Assembly: GCF_002382885.1 (NCBI RefSeq)
Contig: NZ_NWVL01000011.1
Span: 62,001 to 126,000 of the forward strand
DNA: 64,000 nucleotides
Origin: Streptomyces sp. WZ.A104
GTDB lineage: Bacteria > Actinomycetota > Actinomycetes > Streptomycetales > Streptomycetaceae
Direction: 5' to 3'
How positions within the stretch are numbered: position 1 is the stretch's first letter; every line of letters starts with the position of its first letter. The translations under genes were made by a program, and so were the position numbers. Shown here in pieces: positions 27,908 to 36,800 of this stretch. The notes under the pieces were generated by a model. It did not search any database and was not told where the DNA came from. It worked only from the letters and a program-made list of their open reading frames with translations.

Positions 27908-28174
27908 TCACCGGGGCTCGTACCGCTGCGCCTGCCGTTGCTGCTGTTGCTTTTCCTGCTCGGCCTTCTGTTTGTCCAGGGTGTGCTGGAGGAATGACCA
28001 GCCGACGCACCCGGCGCACAGCACGGCGGTGATGGCGATGCCCGCGAATACCTTCCCGAGCCGTTCGTCGGCCGTGCGCCGTGCGCGTCCGGCGCCGAAG
28101 AGCAGGGCGTCCCGCATCCGGCGTCGGCGTACCCCCACCGATTCCAGCAGCTGACTGTCGTAATCCCGTGCCAT
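27908..28174 (-). CDS. Small membrane protein at the head of the type VII operon
   Basis: The 88-residue protein starts at an ATG at 28174, with a GGGGG ribosome site 5 bases upstream; a longer frame to 28264 is rejected. It has one transmembrane segment (about residues 43-63: VFAGIAITAVLCAGCVGWSF) and a charged, Gln-rich tail (KQKAEQEKQQQQRQAQ). No family is recognised. As first gene before eccD it may be an accessory part of the secretion complex, though EccB, which has a single N-terminal helix and a large outer domain, is much longer. Confidence 0.7.
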   Translation of the reverse strand: MARDYDSQLLESVGVRRRRMRDALLFGAGRARRTADERLGKVFAGIAITAVLCAGCVGWSFLQHTLDKQKAEQEKQQQQRQAQRYEPR

Positions 28175-28265
28175 GCGATCCCCCTTTGCCGCTGCAACAT
28201 ACCGAGGGGCGGGCGTGGAGTGCACACCAGGGTCGCCGGGACCGGGCACCGCTGTCCGACACACG

Positions 28266-29876
28266 TCACCCCTGCCGCAGCGCGAACCACAACTCCGTCC
28301 GTACGTCCATGTCGTCCAGGTCCGTGCCGAGCAACGCCGCGCACCGCCCGATGCGTTGGCGGACGGTGTTGCGGTGGACGCCGAGGGCCACCGCCGTGCG
28401 GTCCCAGCTGCCGTGGAGGGAGAGCCAGCAGCGCAGGGTGTCGGCCAGGGGCGCGGTGAGCGGGGCGAGCAGGGTGCGGGCGTGGGCGGCCGCCTGGTCG
28501 GGCGGGATCAGGGCGGCGAGGCCGCTCGCGAGGGAGTCCACCGCCAGCGGGGCGCGGGTCGCCTCCGCGCGGGCCAGGGCGCGGGCGGCCAGGGTGTCGG
28601 CGGCGTCGAGAGCGGTGAGGGGGGTGGGGGCCGATGCGCCGAGCGTCCAGCCGGGTTGGGGGGCGACCCGGGTGGGCTCACCGCCTCCCGGCACCAGCAC
28701 CCGTACCGCGTCCCCGCCGCCCCGCCCCGCGTCCACCAGGGCCGAGCCCAGAGAGGCGCCCAGAGTGCCCGCCGTCAGGGCGTCCGCGGGGGTGCCGTCC
28801 GTGCGGCGGGCGTGGACCACCGCCCACGGGCCCTCGGGGCCGACCAGCGGGGCCACTTCGGCGGGGGAGGCGCCCAGGAGCATGCGGACCAGGGCTGCCG
28901 AGCGGCCCGCCGCGTCCGCGCCCTGGTGAGGGGCGGCGAGGAGGGAGAGCAGGACGACCGCGATGCCCGCCACCGTGTGGTCGCCTGGCTCCCGTCGCCG
29001 GGTCGCGAGGGCCAGGACCAGGCCCTCGCCGCCGCCCAGGGCGTACGCCGAGAGGTGGGTGCCGCCGTGGGCGTCGGTGGCCGAGGCGGGGGAGCCGGGG
29101 CGTACGCGGGCGACCACCCGGGCCAGCCGGGCCAGCGCTTCCGCTGTCGGCCCTTGGGGTGCGTGACGCCTCGCCGCATGGGTTTCCCCGGCCGGGCTGC
29201 GGCCTGCCGTGTACGTCTCCTCGACCGGGCTGCGGCCCCCTGCGTGGGTCTCCTCGGCCGGGAGGCGCCCCGCCGCGTGTACCTCCTCGCCCTTCGCCGT
29301 CAGCAGCACCGCCCGGCCGCCGAGCTGCGTCGCCAGCTGGTGGAGCACCGCCGGTACGGGGTCGGGGCGGGCCGCGGCCGAGGCCAGGGCCTGCTGGGCG
29401 CGGGTCACCCGGCGCAGCTCGCGGTGGCGGGCTTCGGCCATCAGGCGCCACACCGCCCGCGCGATCGCGGTGAACGGGGTCTCCGGCGGGACCTCCAGCA
29501 GCGGCAGCCCGTGCCGGTCGCACGCCTCGATCAGTGCCTCGGGGACCGTCTCGTGCACCGGGCGCACCCCGAAGCCGAGGGCCGCCGCCCCCGCCTCCAC
29601 CAGCCGGGCGACATAGTGGTCCGGGTCCGTGAGCAGCACCCCGGCGCTCAGCAGCAGCTCACCGCCGAGCAGGTACGGGTACGGGTCGGCCATCTCCGAG
29701 GTGTGCACCCAGAGGAGGTCGGCCTCGGCCGGGCCCGCGATCCGGCGCAGGCCCAGGCCCTTGCTCGCCAGGAGTTCCCCGAGCGGGATGGGCGGGGTGG
29801 GGGGCCCGCTCACCGGCGTGGCTCCCGCGGAAGCCCCTGCGGAAGACGCGGAAGCCCCCGCGGGCGGAGTCGGCAT
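28266..29876 (-). CDS. PucR-family transcriptional regulator
   Basis: The protein has a PucR N-terminal domain (about residues 20-130: LGELLASKGLGLRRIAGPAE; LGGELLLSAGVLLTD), a central region, and a C-terminal PucR-type helix-turn-helix (WDRTAVALGVHRNTVRQRI, GRCAALLGTDLDDMDVRTEL). The ATG at 29876 is preferred to the one at 29891 because GGAGG lies 8 bases before it; the product is then 536 residues. It is divergent from the agmatinase operon and probably controls it, or guanidino/purine nitrogen use. Its start region is inside a perfect inverted repeat (29881-29916) that would cover its own ribosome site. Confidence 0.88.
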   Translation of the reverse strand: MPTPPAGASASSAGASAGATPVSGPPTPPIPLGELLASKGLGLRRIAGPAEADLLWVHTSEMADPYPYLLGGELLLSAGVLLTDPDHYVARLVEAGAAALGFGVRPVHETVPEALIEACDRHGLPLLEVPPETPFTAIARAVWRLMAEARHRELRRVTRAQQALASAAARPDPVPAVLHQLATQLGGRAVLLTAKGEEVHAAGRLPAEETHAGGRSPVEETYTAGRSPAGETHAARRHAPQGPTAEALARLARVVARVRPGSPASATDAHGGTHLSAYALGGGEGLVLALATRRREPGDHTVAGIAVVLLSLLAAPHQGADAAGRSAALVRMLLGASPAEVAPLVGPEGPWAVVHARRTDGTPADALTAGTLGASLGSALVDAGRGGGDAVRVLVPGGGEPTRVAPQPGWTLGASAPTPLTALDAADTLAARALARAEATRAPLAVDSLASGLAALIPPDQAAAHARTLLAPLTAPLADTLRCWLSLHGSWDRTAVALGVHRNTVRQRIGRCAALLGTDLDDMDVRTELWFALRQG

Positions 29877-29880
29877 GGGC

Positions 29881-29916
29881 GTTTCCTCCATTCAGCACGT
29901 CGAGAATGGAGGAAAC
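29881..29916. promoter_or_regulatory. Perfect 13-bp inverted repeat covering the pucR ribosome site
   Basis: GTTTCCTCCATTC (29881-29893) and GAATGGAGGAAAC (29904-29916) are exact reverse complements around a 10-base spacer. On the regulator's mRNA the repeat contains GGAGG, its ribosome site, paired with an anti-SD arm just upstream. It could be a protein operator between divergent genes, an RNA hairpin blocking translation, or both. Confidence 0.65.
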
Positions 29917-30191
29917 GTACACTTCAGCGCCGCCGTTCGGCCACCTACCGTCTTCCTCGCACCTGCATCTGCCACCTGCCCTTTGCCAGCTGTGCGAGCG
30001 GCTGGCGGGGCGGGGCGGGGCGGGGCGGCCCGGACGCCGGAGCCGCGGCGGAGGCCCCCGCCGGACCGAGCCCGTCCGGCGTCTGAGGACGGCCCCCCCG
30101 GGCCGGATTCGGGGCGCGCCGGATCACCCCGCACACTGGACACCGTACGAAATCCGAAACCCGTACGAAAACGAAGGAAAGGCACACCCCC
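29917..30191. other. Intergenic region between pucR-like and agmatinase genes
   Basis: No gene is seen. It contains four tandem CGGGG units at 30006-30026 on the plus strand, which could fold into a G-quadruplex or simply be a slippage tract, and the agmatinase leader with GAAGGAAAGG as ribosome site. Confidence 0.5.
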
Positions 30192-31172
30192 ATGAGCAGC
30201 ACCGAAGCGCCGCGCGGCCCCATCGACTCCTCCCGCGTCCCGCGGTACGCCGGGCCCGCGACGTTCGCCCGGCTGCCCCGGCTCGACGAGGTCGGCCGCA
30301 CCGACGTCGCCGTGGTCGGCGTGCCCTTCGACACCGGGGTCTCCTACCGGCCCGGCGCCCGCTTCGGCGGCAACGCGATCCGTGAGGCCTCCCGGCTGCT
30401 GCGCCCGTACAACCCGGCCCAGGACGCGTCGCCGTTCGCCCTCGCGCAGGTCGCGGACGCCGGGGACATCGCGGCGAACCCGTTCAACATCAACGAGGCC
30501 GTCGAGACCGTCGAGGGCGCGGCCGACGACCTGCTGTCCACCGGCGCACGCCTCATGACGCTCGGCGGCGACCACACCATCGCGCTGCCCCTCCTGCGCT
30601 CCGTCGCCAAGAAGCACGGGCCCGTCGCGCTGCTCCACTTCGACGCGCACCTGGACACCTGGGACACCTACTTCGGGGCCGAGTACACCCACGGCACCCC
30701 GTTCCGCAGGGCCGTCGAGGAGGGCATCCTCGACACCTCCGCGCTCTCCCACGTCGGCACCCGCGGCCCGCTCTACGGCAAGCAGGACCTGACCGACGAC
30801 GAGAAGATGGGCTTCGGCATCGTCACCTCCGCCGACGTCATGCGACGCGGCGTCGACGAGATCGCCGACCAGCTGCGCCAGCGCATCGGCGACCGGCCGC
30901 TCTACATCTCCATCGACATCGACGTCCTGGACCCGGCGCACGCCCCCGGCACCGGCACCCCCGAGGCGGGCGGTCTCACCTCCCGAGAGCTCCTGGAGAT
31001 CCTGCGCGGGCTGTCCTCCTGCCACCTGGTCTCCGCCGACCTGGTCGAGGTCGCCCCGGCGTACGACCACGCCGAGATCACCTCCGTGGCCGCCTCGCAC
31101 GCCGCGTACGAGCTGACGACGATCATGTCCCGCCAGATCGCGGCGGCGAAGGAAGCCAAGGACGCCAAGTGA
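30192..31172 (+). CDS. speB: Agmatinase / guanidinobutyrase-type ureohydrolase
   Basis: The 326-residue enzyme has the three manganese motifs of the arginase/agmatinase family: [30 protein letters not shown] (DAHxD) and [20 protein letters not shown] (SxDxDxxDP). It releases urea from agmatine or a related guanidino compound in the cytoplasm. Length and start (ATG 30192 after GAAAGG) are normal for the family. Its stop overlaps the start of the thiamine-diphosphate enzyme gene by 4 bases, so the two form an operon. Control by the divergent PucR protein is likely. Substrate choice (agmatine versus 4-guanidinobutyrate) cannot be read from the sequence. Confidence 0.9.
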   Translation: MSSTEAPRGPIDSSRVPRYAGPATFARLPRLDEVGRTDVAVVGVPFDTGVSYRPGARFGGNAIREASRLLRPYNPAQDASPFALAQVADAGDIAANPFNINEAVETVEGAADDLLSTGARLMTLGGDHTIALPLLRSVAKKHGPVALLHFDAHLDTWDTYFGAEYTHGTPFRRAVEEGILDTSALSHVGTRGPLYGKQDLTDDEKMGFGIVTSADVMRRGVDEIADQLRQRIGDRPLYISIDIDVLDPAHAPGTGTPEAGGLTSRELLEILRGLSSCHLVSADLVEVAPAYDHAEITSVAASHAAYELTTIMSRQIAAAKEAKDAK

Positions 31173-32851
31173 GCCACGATCACGACGACCGGCCGCGGCT
31201 CACTCCCGCGCAGGCCGCCGCCGTGCTGACCCCGCCGCCCGGCCGCAACGGCGGTGACCTGGTCGTCGAGTCCCTCCAGGGGCTCGGCGCGACCACCGTC
31301 TTCGGCCTGCCCGGGCAGCACGCGCTCGGCATGTTCGACGCGCTGCGCCGCTCCGCCCTCTCGTACGTCGGGCTCCGTGTCGAGAACAACGCGGGCTTCG
31401 CCGCCGACGCGTACGGCCGGATCACCGGTGAGGTCGCGCCGCTGCTGCTCTCCACCGGGCCCGGTGCGCTCACCTCGCTCGCCGCGCTCCAGGAGGCGGC
31501 CGCCGCCTCCGCGCCCGTCCTCGCGATCTCCAGCCAGATCCCGGCGGCGGGGCTCGGCGGCGGGCGGCACGGCTATCTCCACGAGTTGCGCGACCAGCAG
31601 GCCTCCGTCCGCGACATCGTGAAGTCCGTGCACACCGTGCGGACCGCCTCGCAGATCCCGTCCGCGATCGCCGCCGCCTGGGAGTCCGCGCTGAGCGCCC
31701 CGCATGGGCCGGTCTGGGTCGAGATCCCGCAGGACGTGCTGCTCACCGAGACGACCTTGCCGGTCGTCAGCGCCATGGATGCCACCCCGCGCGAGCTCCA
31801 CCCGCGCCCCGAGCTGACGATCGCCGCCGCCCACCTGCTGTCGAACGCCGAGCGGCCCGTGATCCTCGCGGGGGGCGGAGTCGTCCGCTCCGACGCCTCC
31901 GGCAAGCTCCTCGCGCTGGCCGAGAAGATCGACGCCCCGGTCGTGACGACCTTCGGCGGCAAGGGCGCCTTCCCCTGGGAGCACCCGCTCTCGCTGCGCT
32001 CCTGGCTGGAGGACCGGCACACCACCGACTTCCTGGAGGACGCGGACGTCCTGCTCGTCGTCGGCTCGGGCCTCGGCGAACTCTCCTCGAACTACCACAC
32101 CTTCCGCCCGCGCGGCCGGGTCATCCAGATCGAGGCCGACGCCGGGAAGCTGGAGTCCAACCACCCCGCGCTCGGCATCCACTCCGACGCCCGCGAGGCG
32201 CTGGCCGACCTCCTGGAGGCCGTCGAGCCGCGGCAGGACGCGGGCGTCGCGGAGCGCGTACGTACGGTGCTGGAGAAGGTGCGGTCCCGGATCGCCGCCC
32301 AGGACCTCACCCTGGAGCAGCAGGTCCTCGCCGCCGTCCGCGAGGCGCTGCCCGACGCCGCGCCCAGCTTCTGGGACATGACGATCCTGGCGTACTGGGC
32401 CTGGTCCGCGTTCGATGCCCGGCACCCCAACACCATGCACTCCGCCCAGGGCGCGGGCGGTCTCGGTTACGGCTTCCCGGCGGCCATCGGGGCTGCCACC
32501 GCCGACCCGACGAAGCCGGTGCTCGCGGTCTCCGGTGACGGGGGCGCGATGTACTCCATCGCGGAGCTGGCCACCGCCCGTCAGTACGACCTGCCGCTGA
32601 CCTGGCTGATCGTCGACGACGGGGGCTACGGCATCCTGCGCGAGTACATGACGGGCGCTTTCGGCGAGGCCACGGCCACGGAACTGTCCCGCCCGGACTT
32701 CGTCGCCCTCGCCGAGTCCTTCGGCGTACCGGCCGTCCGTACGACGCCGGAGTCGCTCGCCGCCGACCTGTCGAAGGCCCTGGCGGCCCCGGGGCCGTCC
32801 GTCGTCGTGCTCCCGGTCCTGCTGCGGATGTTCGAGCCGACGCATCTGTAG
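31169..32851 (+). CDS. Thiamine-diphosphate-dependent enzyme (acetolactate synthase-like)
   Basis: The 560-residue protein starts with a GTG at 31169 overlapping the agmatinase stop (GTGA). It has the three domains of ThDP enzymes: Pyr domain with the cofactor-activating Glu in [16 protein letters not shown], central domain ([20 protein letters not shown]), and PP domain with [17 protein letters not shown]. In the PP domain the usual GDG-to-NN metal motif ends in IVDDGGYGI, so the conserved Asn pair reads Asp-Asp. It is not the housekeeping IlvB. Its coupling to agmatinase suggests it acts on a keto-acid or aldehyde from guanidino/arginine breakdown, as an inference. Confidence 0.85.
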   Translation: MSHDHDDRPRLTPAQAAAVLTPPPGRNGGDLVVESLQGLGATTVFGLPGQHALGMFDALRRSALSYVGLRVENNAGFAADAYGRITGEVAPLLLSTGPGALTSLAALQEAAAASAPVLAISSQIPAAGLGGGRHGYLHELRDQQASVRDIVKSVHTVRTASQIPSAIAAAWESALSAPHGPVWVEIPQDVLLTETTLPVVSAMDATPRELHPRPELTIAAAHLLSNAERPVILAGGGVVRSDASGKLLALAEKIDAPVVTTFGGKGAFPWEHPLSLRSWLEDRHTTDFLEDADVLLVVGSGLGELSSNYHTFRPRGRVIQIEADAGKLESNHPALGIHSDAREALADLLEAVEPRQDAGVAERVRTVLEKVRSRIAAQDLTLEQQVLAAVREALPDAAPSFWDMTILAYWAWSAFDARHPNTMHSAQGAGGLGYGFPAAIGAATADPTKPVLAVSGDGGAMYSIAELATARQYDLPLTWLIVDDGGYGILREYMTGAFGEATATELSRPDFVALAESFGVPAVRTTPESLAADLSKALAAPGPSVVVLPVLLRMFEPTHL

Positions 32852-32862
32852 GTCCGCATTCC

Positions 32863-33315
32863 TCAGCCGGTGGCCGCCGCCCTCTCCGTGCTCGTGTCCG
32901 CCTCCGCTTCGGTGGCGGACGCGGGCTCCGTGGAGGGCGGCTCCGCGCCTGCCTCTGCGTCGGCTGTGCGCGGAATGAAGGCGACACCGACGACACCCTC
33001 CGCGTCGGGCCGCAGGCTGAAGTCCGCGTCCATCGCCCGCGCGAGCCGGACCAACAGGGGCACGGTGGGCATGGAGCCGCCCAACTCCAGCTTCGAGACC
33101 TGCGGCTGGGTCATGTTCGCTCGACGCGCCAGATCGGTCTGGGCCAGGCCCAGCGCGGTACGCCGGTCGTAGACCGCCTGCCCGAGATCCCAGGCCAGAT
33201 CGAGCTCCCGGCGGCGCCGTACGCGCTCCGCGCTCTCGGCGCTGTCCTCGCCCTCCGAGATGCTCTCGGCGACCTTCCGGTCCCGGGCAAGCTTCCACTG
33301 CGCGTGACTCACCAT
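32863..33315 (-). CDS. higA: XRE-family antitoxin (HigA-like)
   Basis: The 150-residue protein has an XRE helix-turn-helix at about residues 45-105 (GLAQTDLARRANMTQPQVSK, LELGGSMPTVPLLVRLARAM). The N-terminal 40 residues are charged and the C-terminal 40 are an acidic Ala/Glu/Thr-rich tail (ADAEAGAEPPSTEPASATEA), perhaps disordered. It lies 27 bp after the HigB-like toxin gene, the toxin-first order of higBA modules. It would bind the toxin and repress the shared promoter. The acidic tail is unusual for HigA. Confidence 0.8.
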   Translation of the reverse strand: MVSHAQWKLARDRKVAESISEGEDSAESAERVRRRRELDLAWDLGQAVYDRRTALGLAQTDLARRANMTQPQVSKLELGGSMPTVPLLVRLARAMDADFSLRPDAEGVVGVAFIPRTADAEAGAEPPSTEPASATEAEADTSTERAAATG

Positions 33316-33342
33316 GTGGCTCTTCCTTTCCCGACGTCGCGT

Positions 33343-33711
33343 CTAGACATCGCGGATGAATGTGTCGTGGGCGGGCTCGTGTTCCGTCTCGCAGATCGCC
33401 TTGGCGCGCCTGGCCCGGGCGATCTCCGCATTCTCGCGCTGCCGCGTCTTGCGGAAGACGGTCAGCAGGACGACCCGGCGCTGTGGCGCCAGCCAGTACG
33501 AGATCCGTACGGCCTCACGATTGCGCCCCATCTCGAACCTGAGCTCCCGCACTCCGTCCCCGATGAACCGGGAGTGCGGTTCGCCCAGTGTGGTCGCGCT
33601 CCGGGCCAGCCTGCCCGCCGCGTGGGCCGCCCGCTCGTAATCACTCGCCGACAGGTTCGTCAGCCACAGTCGGACCTCCGGCTCGATCTCGATGATGAAG
33701 GGTTCTTTCAT
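33343..33711 (-). CDS. higB: HigB-like toxin (RelE superfamily, Gp49-related)
   Basis: The 122-residue protein starts at an ATG at 33711 (MKEPFIIEIEPEVRLWLTNL); the open frame extends to 33747 but that part overlaps the promoter. It shows the RelE/HigB fold pattern: EVRLWLTNLSASDYERAAHA, then VRELRFEMGRNREAVRISYW and RRVVLLTVFRKTRQRENAEI, with the basic C-terminal helix of phage-derived Gp49-type HigB. These are ribosome-dependent mRNA interferases. It is first in the operon, followed by the antitoxin. Two TATATCCA repeats upstream probably belong to its autoregulated promoter. Confidence 0.85.
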   Translation of the reverse strand: MKEPFIIEIEPEVRLWLTNLSASDYERAAHAAGRLARSATTLGEPHSRFIGDGVRELRFEMGRNREAVRISYWLAPQRRVVLLTVFRKTRQRENAEIARARRAKAICETEHEPAHDTFIRDV

Positions 33712-33724
33712 ATCGCAGAGCGTA

Positions 33725-33746
33725 TATATCCAACAGTGTATATCCA
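33725..33746 (-). promoter_or_regulatory. Direct repeat at the higBA promoter
   Basis: TATATCCA occurs at 33725-33732 and 33739-33746 (14 bp apart), 14-35 bp upstream of the toxin start. The segment is very AT-rich for this genome and suits a promoter with an antitoxin operator. Confidence 0.45.
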
Positions 33747-33894
33747 CTTGGGGCGGGCAGGAAGTCCGCCGGACGAGTGACGGGGGTGCGCTCCGTTGAC
33801 CTGGTGCTCGGCGGAGGTTTGTCGCGGAGGGATGAAATCAGCCCCCCGCCGCGTTGGTCCCTTCCGGAAGATCGAACCGGACGGGAGGCAACGC

Positions 33895-36800
33895 GTGACG
33901 GGCGCAGAGCAACAGGGGTGGGGCCGGCGGCTGACCGGGTACGCGTGGCGGTACCGGCGCAATGTCGTGCTCGCCCTCGGCTCGTCGCTCGCCGGGATGG
34001 CCGTCATGGCCCTCGTCCCGCTCATCACCAAGGTGATCATCGACGACGTCGTCACCGAGCACACCCGCTCCCTCGCGGTCTGGACCGGGCTGCTGGTCGC
34101 CGCCGCCGTCCTCGTCTACATCGCCACCTACATCCGCCGCTACTACGGCGGCCGGCTCGCCCTGGACGTCCAGCACGACCTGCGTACGGACATGTACGCG
34201 TCCATCGTCCGGCTCGACGGGAAGCGTCAGGACGAGCTGTCCACCGGGCAGGTCGTCGGCCGGGCCACCAGCGACCTCCAGCTGATCCAGGGGCTGCTGT
34301 TCATGCTCCCGATGACCATCGGGAACATCCTGCTCTTCCTCATCTCCCTGGTGATCATGGCGTGGCTCTCGCTGCCGCTGACGCTCGTCGCCCTCGCCGT
34401 CGCCCCCGCGCTCTGGTACATCGCCCGCCGCTCCCGTACCCGCCTCTTCCCGGCCACCTGGTACGCCCAGAGCCAGGCCGCCGCCGTCGCCGGAGTCGTC
34501 GACGGGGCCGTCTCCGGGGTCCGGGTCGTCAAGGGGTTCGGCCAGGAGGACCAGGAGACCGGCAAGCTCCGCGAGGTCGGGCGCAGGCTGTTCGCCGGGC
34601 GGCTGCGCACCATCCGGCTGAACTCCCGCTACACCCCGGCCCTCCAGGCGGTGCCCGCGCTCGGGCAGGTCGCCATGCTGGCCATCGGCGGCTGGCTGGC
34701 CACCCGGGGCGAGATCACCCTCGGCACGTTCGTCGCCTTCTCCACCTACCTCGCCCAGCTCGTCGGCCCGGTCCGGATGCTCGCCATGGTCCTCACCGTC
34801 GGCCAGCAGGCCCGCGCCGGTGTGGAACGCGTCCTGGAGCTCATCGACGCCGAGCCCTCCCTGAAGGACGGCACGAAGGAGCTGCCCGCCGACGCCCCGG
34901 CCGGGATCGAGTTCGACGACGTCCGCTTCGGATACGCTCCGCCGCGCTCCGCCTCCGCCGCTGACGGCGACGCCGGAAGCGGAGCCCCCGAGCGGACGGT
35001 CCTCGACGGGTTCTCGCTCACCGTCGAGCCGGGCGAGACCGTCGCGATCGTCGGCGCCTCCGGCAGCGGCAAGTCCACCCTCTCCCTCCTGCTGCCCCGC
35101 TTCTACGACGTGTCGCACGGGGCCGTCCTGATCGGCGGCCACGACGTCCGCGAGCTCACCCAGGCCTCTCTGCGCTCCGCGATCGGGCTCGTCCCCGAGG
35201 ACAGCTTCCTGTTCTCCGACACCGTCCGCGCCAACATCGCCTACGGCTTCCCCGACGCCACCCAGGAACAGATCGAACAGGCCGCCCGCGCCGCCCAGGC
35301 CGACCGGTTCATCGCCGAGCTGCCGAACGGCTACGACACCACCGTCGGCGAGCACGGACTCACCCTCTCCGGCGGCCAGCGCCAGCGCGTCGCCCTCGCC
35401 CGCGCCATCCTGACCGACCCCCGGCTGCTCCTCCTCGACGACGCGACCTCCGCCGTCGACGCCCGCGTCGAGCACGAGATCCACGAGGCGTTGAAACAGG
35501 TGATGGAGGGGCGGACCACCCTCCTCATCGCCCACCGCCGCTCCACCCTCCAACTCGCCGACCGCATCGCCGTCCTCGACGGCGGGAAGCTCGCCGCCCT
35601 CGGCACCCACGAGGAGCTGGAGCGCACCTCGGCCCTCTACCGCCGCCTCCTCACCGACCCCGACGAGCTCGGCGGCACCTCGCCCGGCCACCGGCCACCG
35701 CACCCCGAGGCGGACCCCGGGGGCGACCGCGCCCTCCAGGAGGAGCTGGACGCCGAGTTCGACGCGGAGCGGGGCATCACGCCCGAGCTGTGGATCCGCA
35801 GGGAGGAGGAGCGGGACACCACCGTCGCCGGCACGCCCGCCACGCCCGAACTGCTCGCCCAGGTCGAGGCCCTGCCGCCCGCCACGGACACCCCCGACGT
35901 CGACGAGGCGCGCGCCGTGCTGCCCGAGGAGTCCTACGGGCTGCGCCGGCTGCTGCGCGGCTTCGGCGGGGCCCTGCTCCTCAGCCTCGGGCTCGTCGCC
36001 GTCGACGCGGGCATGGGCCTGCTCCTGCCGGTCCTGATCCGGCACGGCATCGACGAGGGCGTCACCCAGGTCTCGATCGGCGCGGTGTGGGCGGCCTCCG
36101 CGATCGCTCTGGCCGTCGTGCTCGTCCAGTGGGCCGCCCAGATCGGCGAGACCCGGATGACGGGCCGGACCGGCGAGCGGGTCCTCTACTCGCTCCGCCT
36201 GAAGATCTTCGCCCAGCTCCAGCGGCTCGGCCTCGACTACTACGAGCGCGAGCTGACCGGCCGGATCATGACCCGGATGACGACGGACGTGGACGCGCTC
36301 TCCACGTTCCTCCAGACCGGGCTGGTCACCGCGTTCGTCTCCGTGGTCACCTTCTTCGGCATCATGGTCGCCCTGCTCGTCCTGGACATCCAGCTCGCCC
36401 TGATCGTCTTCGCGACCCTGCCCGTGCTGATCGTCGGCACGGTCTTCTTCCGGCGCAGCAGCGTCAAGGCGTACGAACTGGCCCGCGAGCGCATCAGCGG
36501 CGTCAACGCCGACCTCCAGGAGTCCGTCGCCGGTCTCCGCATCGTCCAGGCCTTCGGCCGCGAGCACGACGGGGCCGCCCGCTACGCCGAGCGCAGCGAC
36601 CACTACCGCCAGGCCCGGGTACGCGGCCAGTGGCTGATCTCCGTCTACTTCCCGTTCGTCCAGCTGCTGGCCTCCGTCGCCGCGGCCGCCGTGCTGATCG
36701 TCGGCGCGGGCCGGGTCGACAACGGCACGCTCACCACCGGTGCGCTGGTCGCCTACCTCCTCTACATCGACCTCTTCTTCGCCCCCGTCCAGCAGCTCTC

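Noticed and set aside
30006..30026. Riboswitch or RNA gene in the agmatinase leader
   Set aside because: Only a GC-rich tandem tract is seen; no conserved RNA fold such as a guanidine riboswitch could be recognised by eye.
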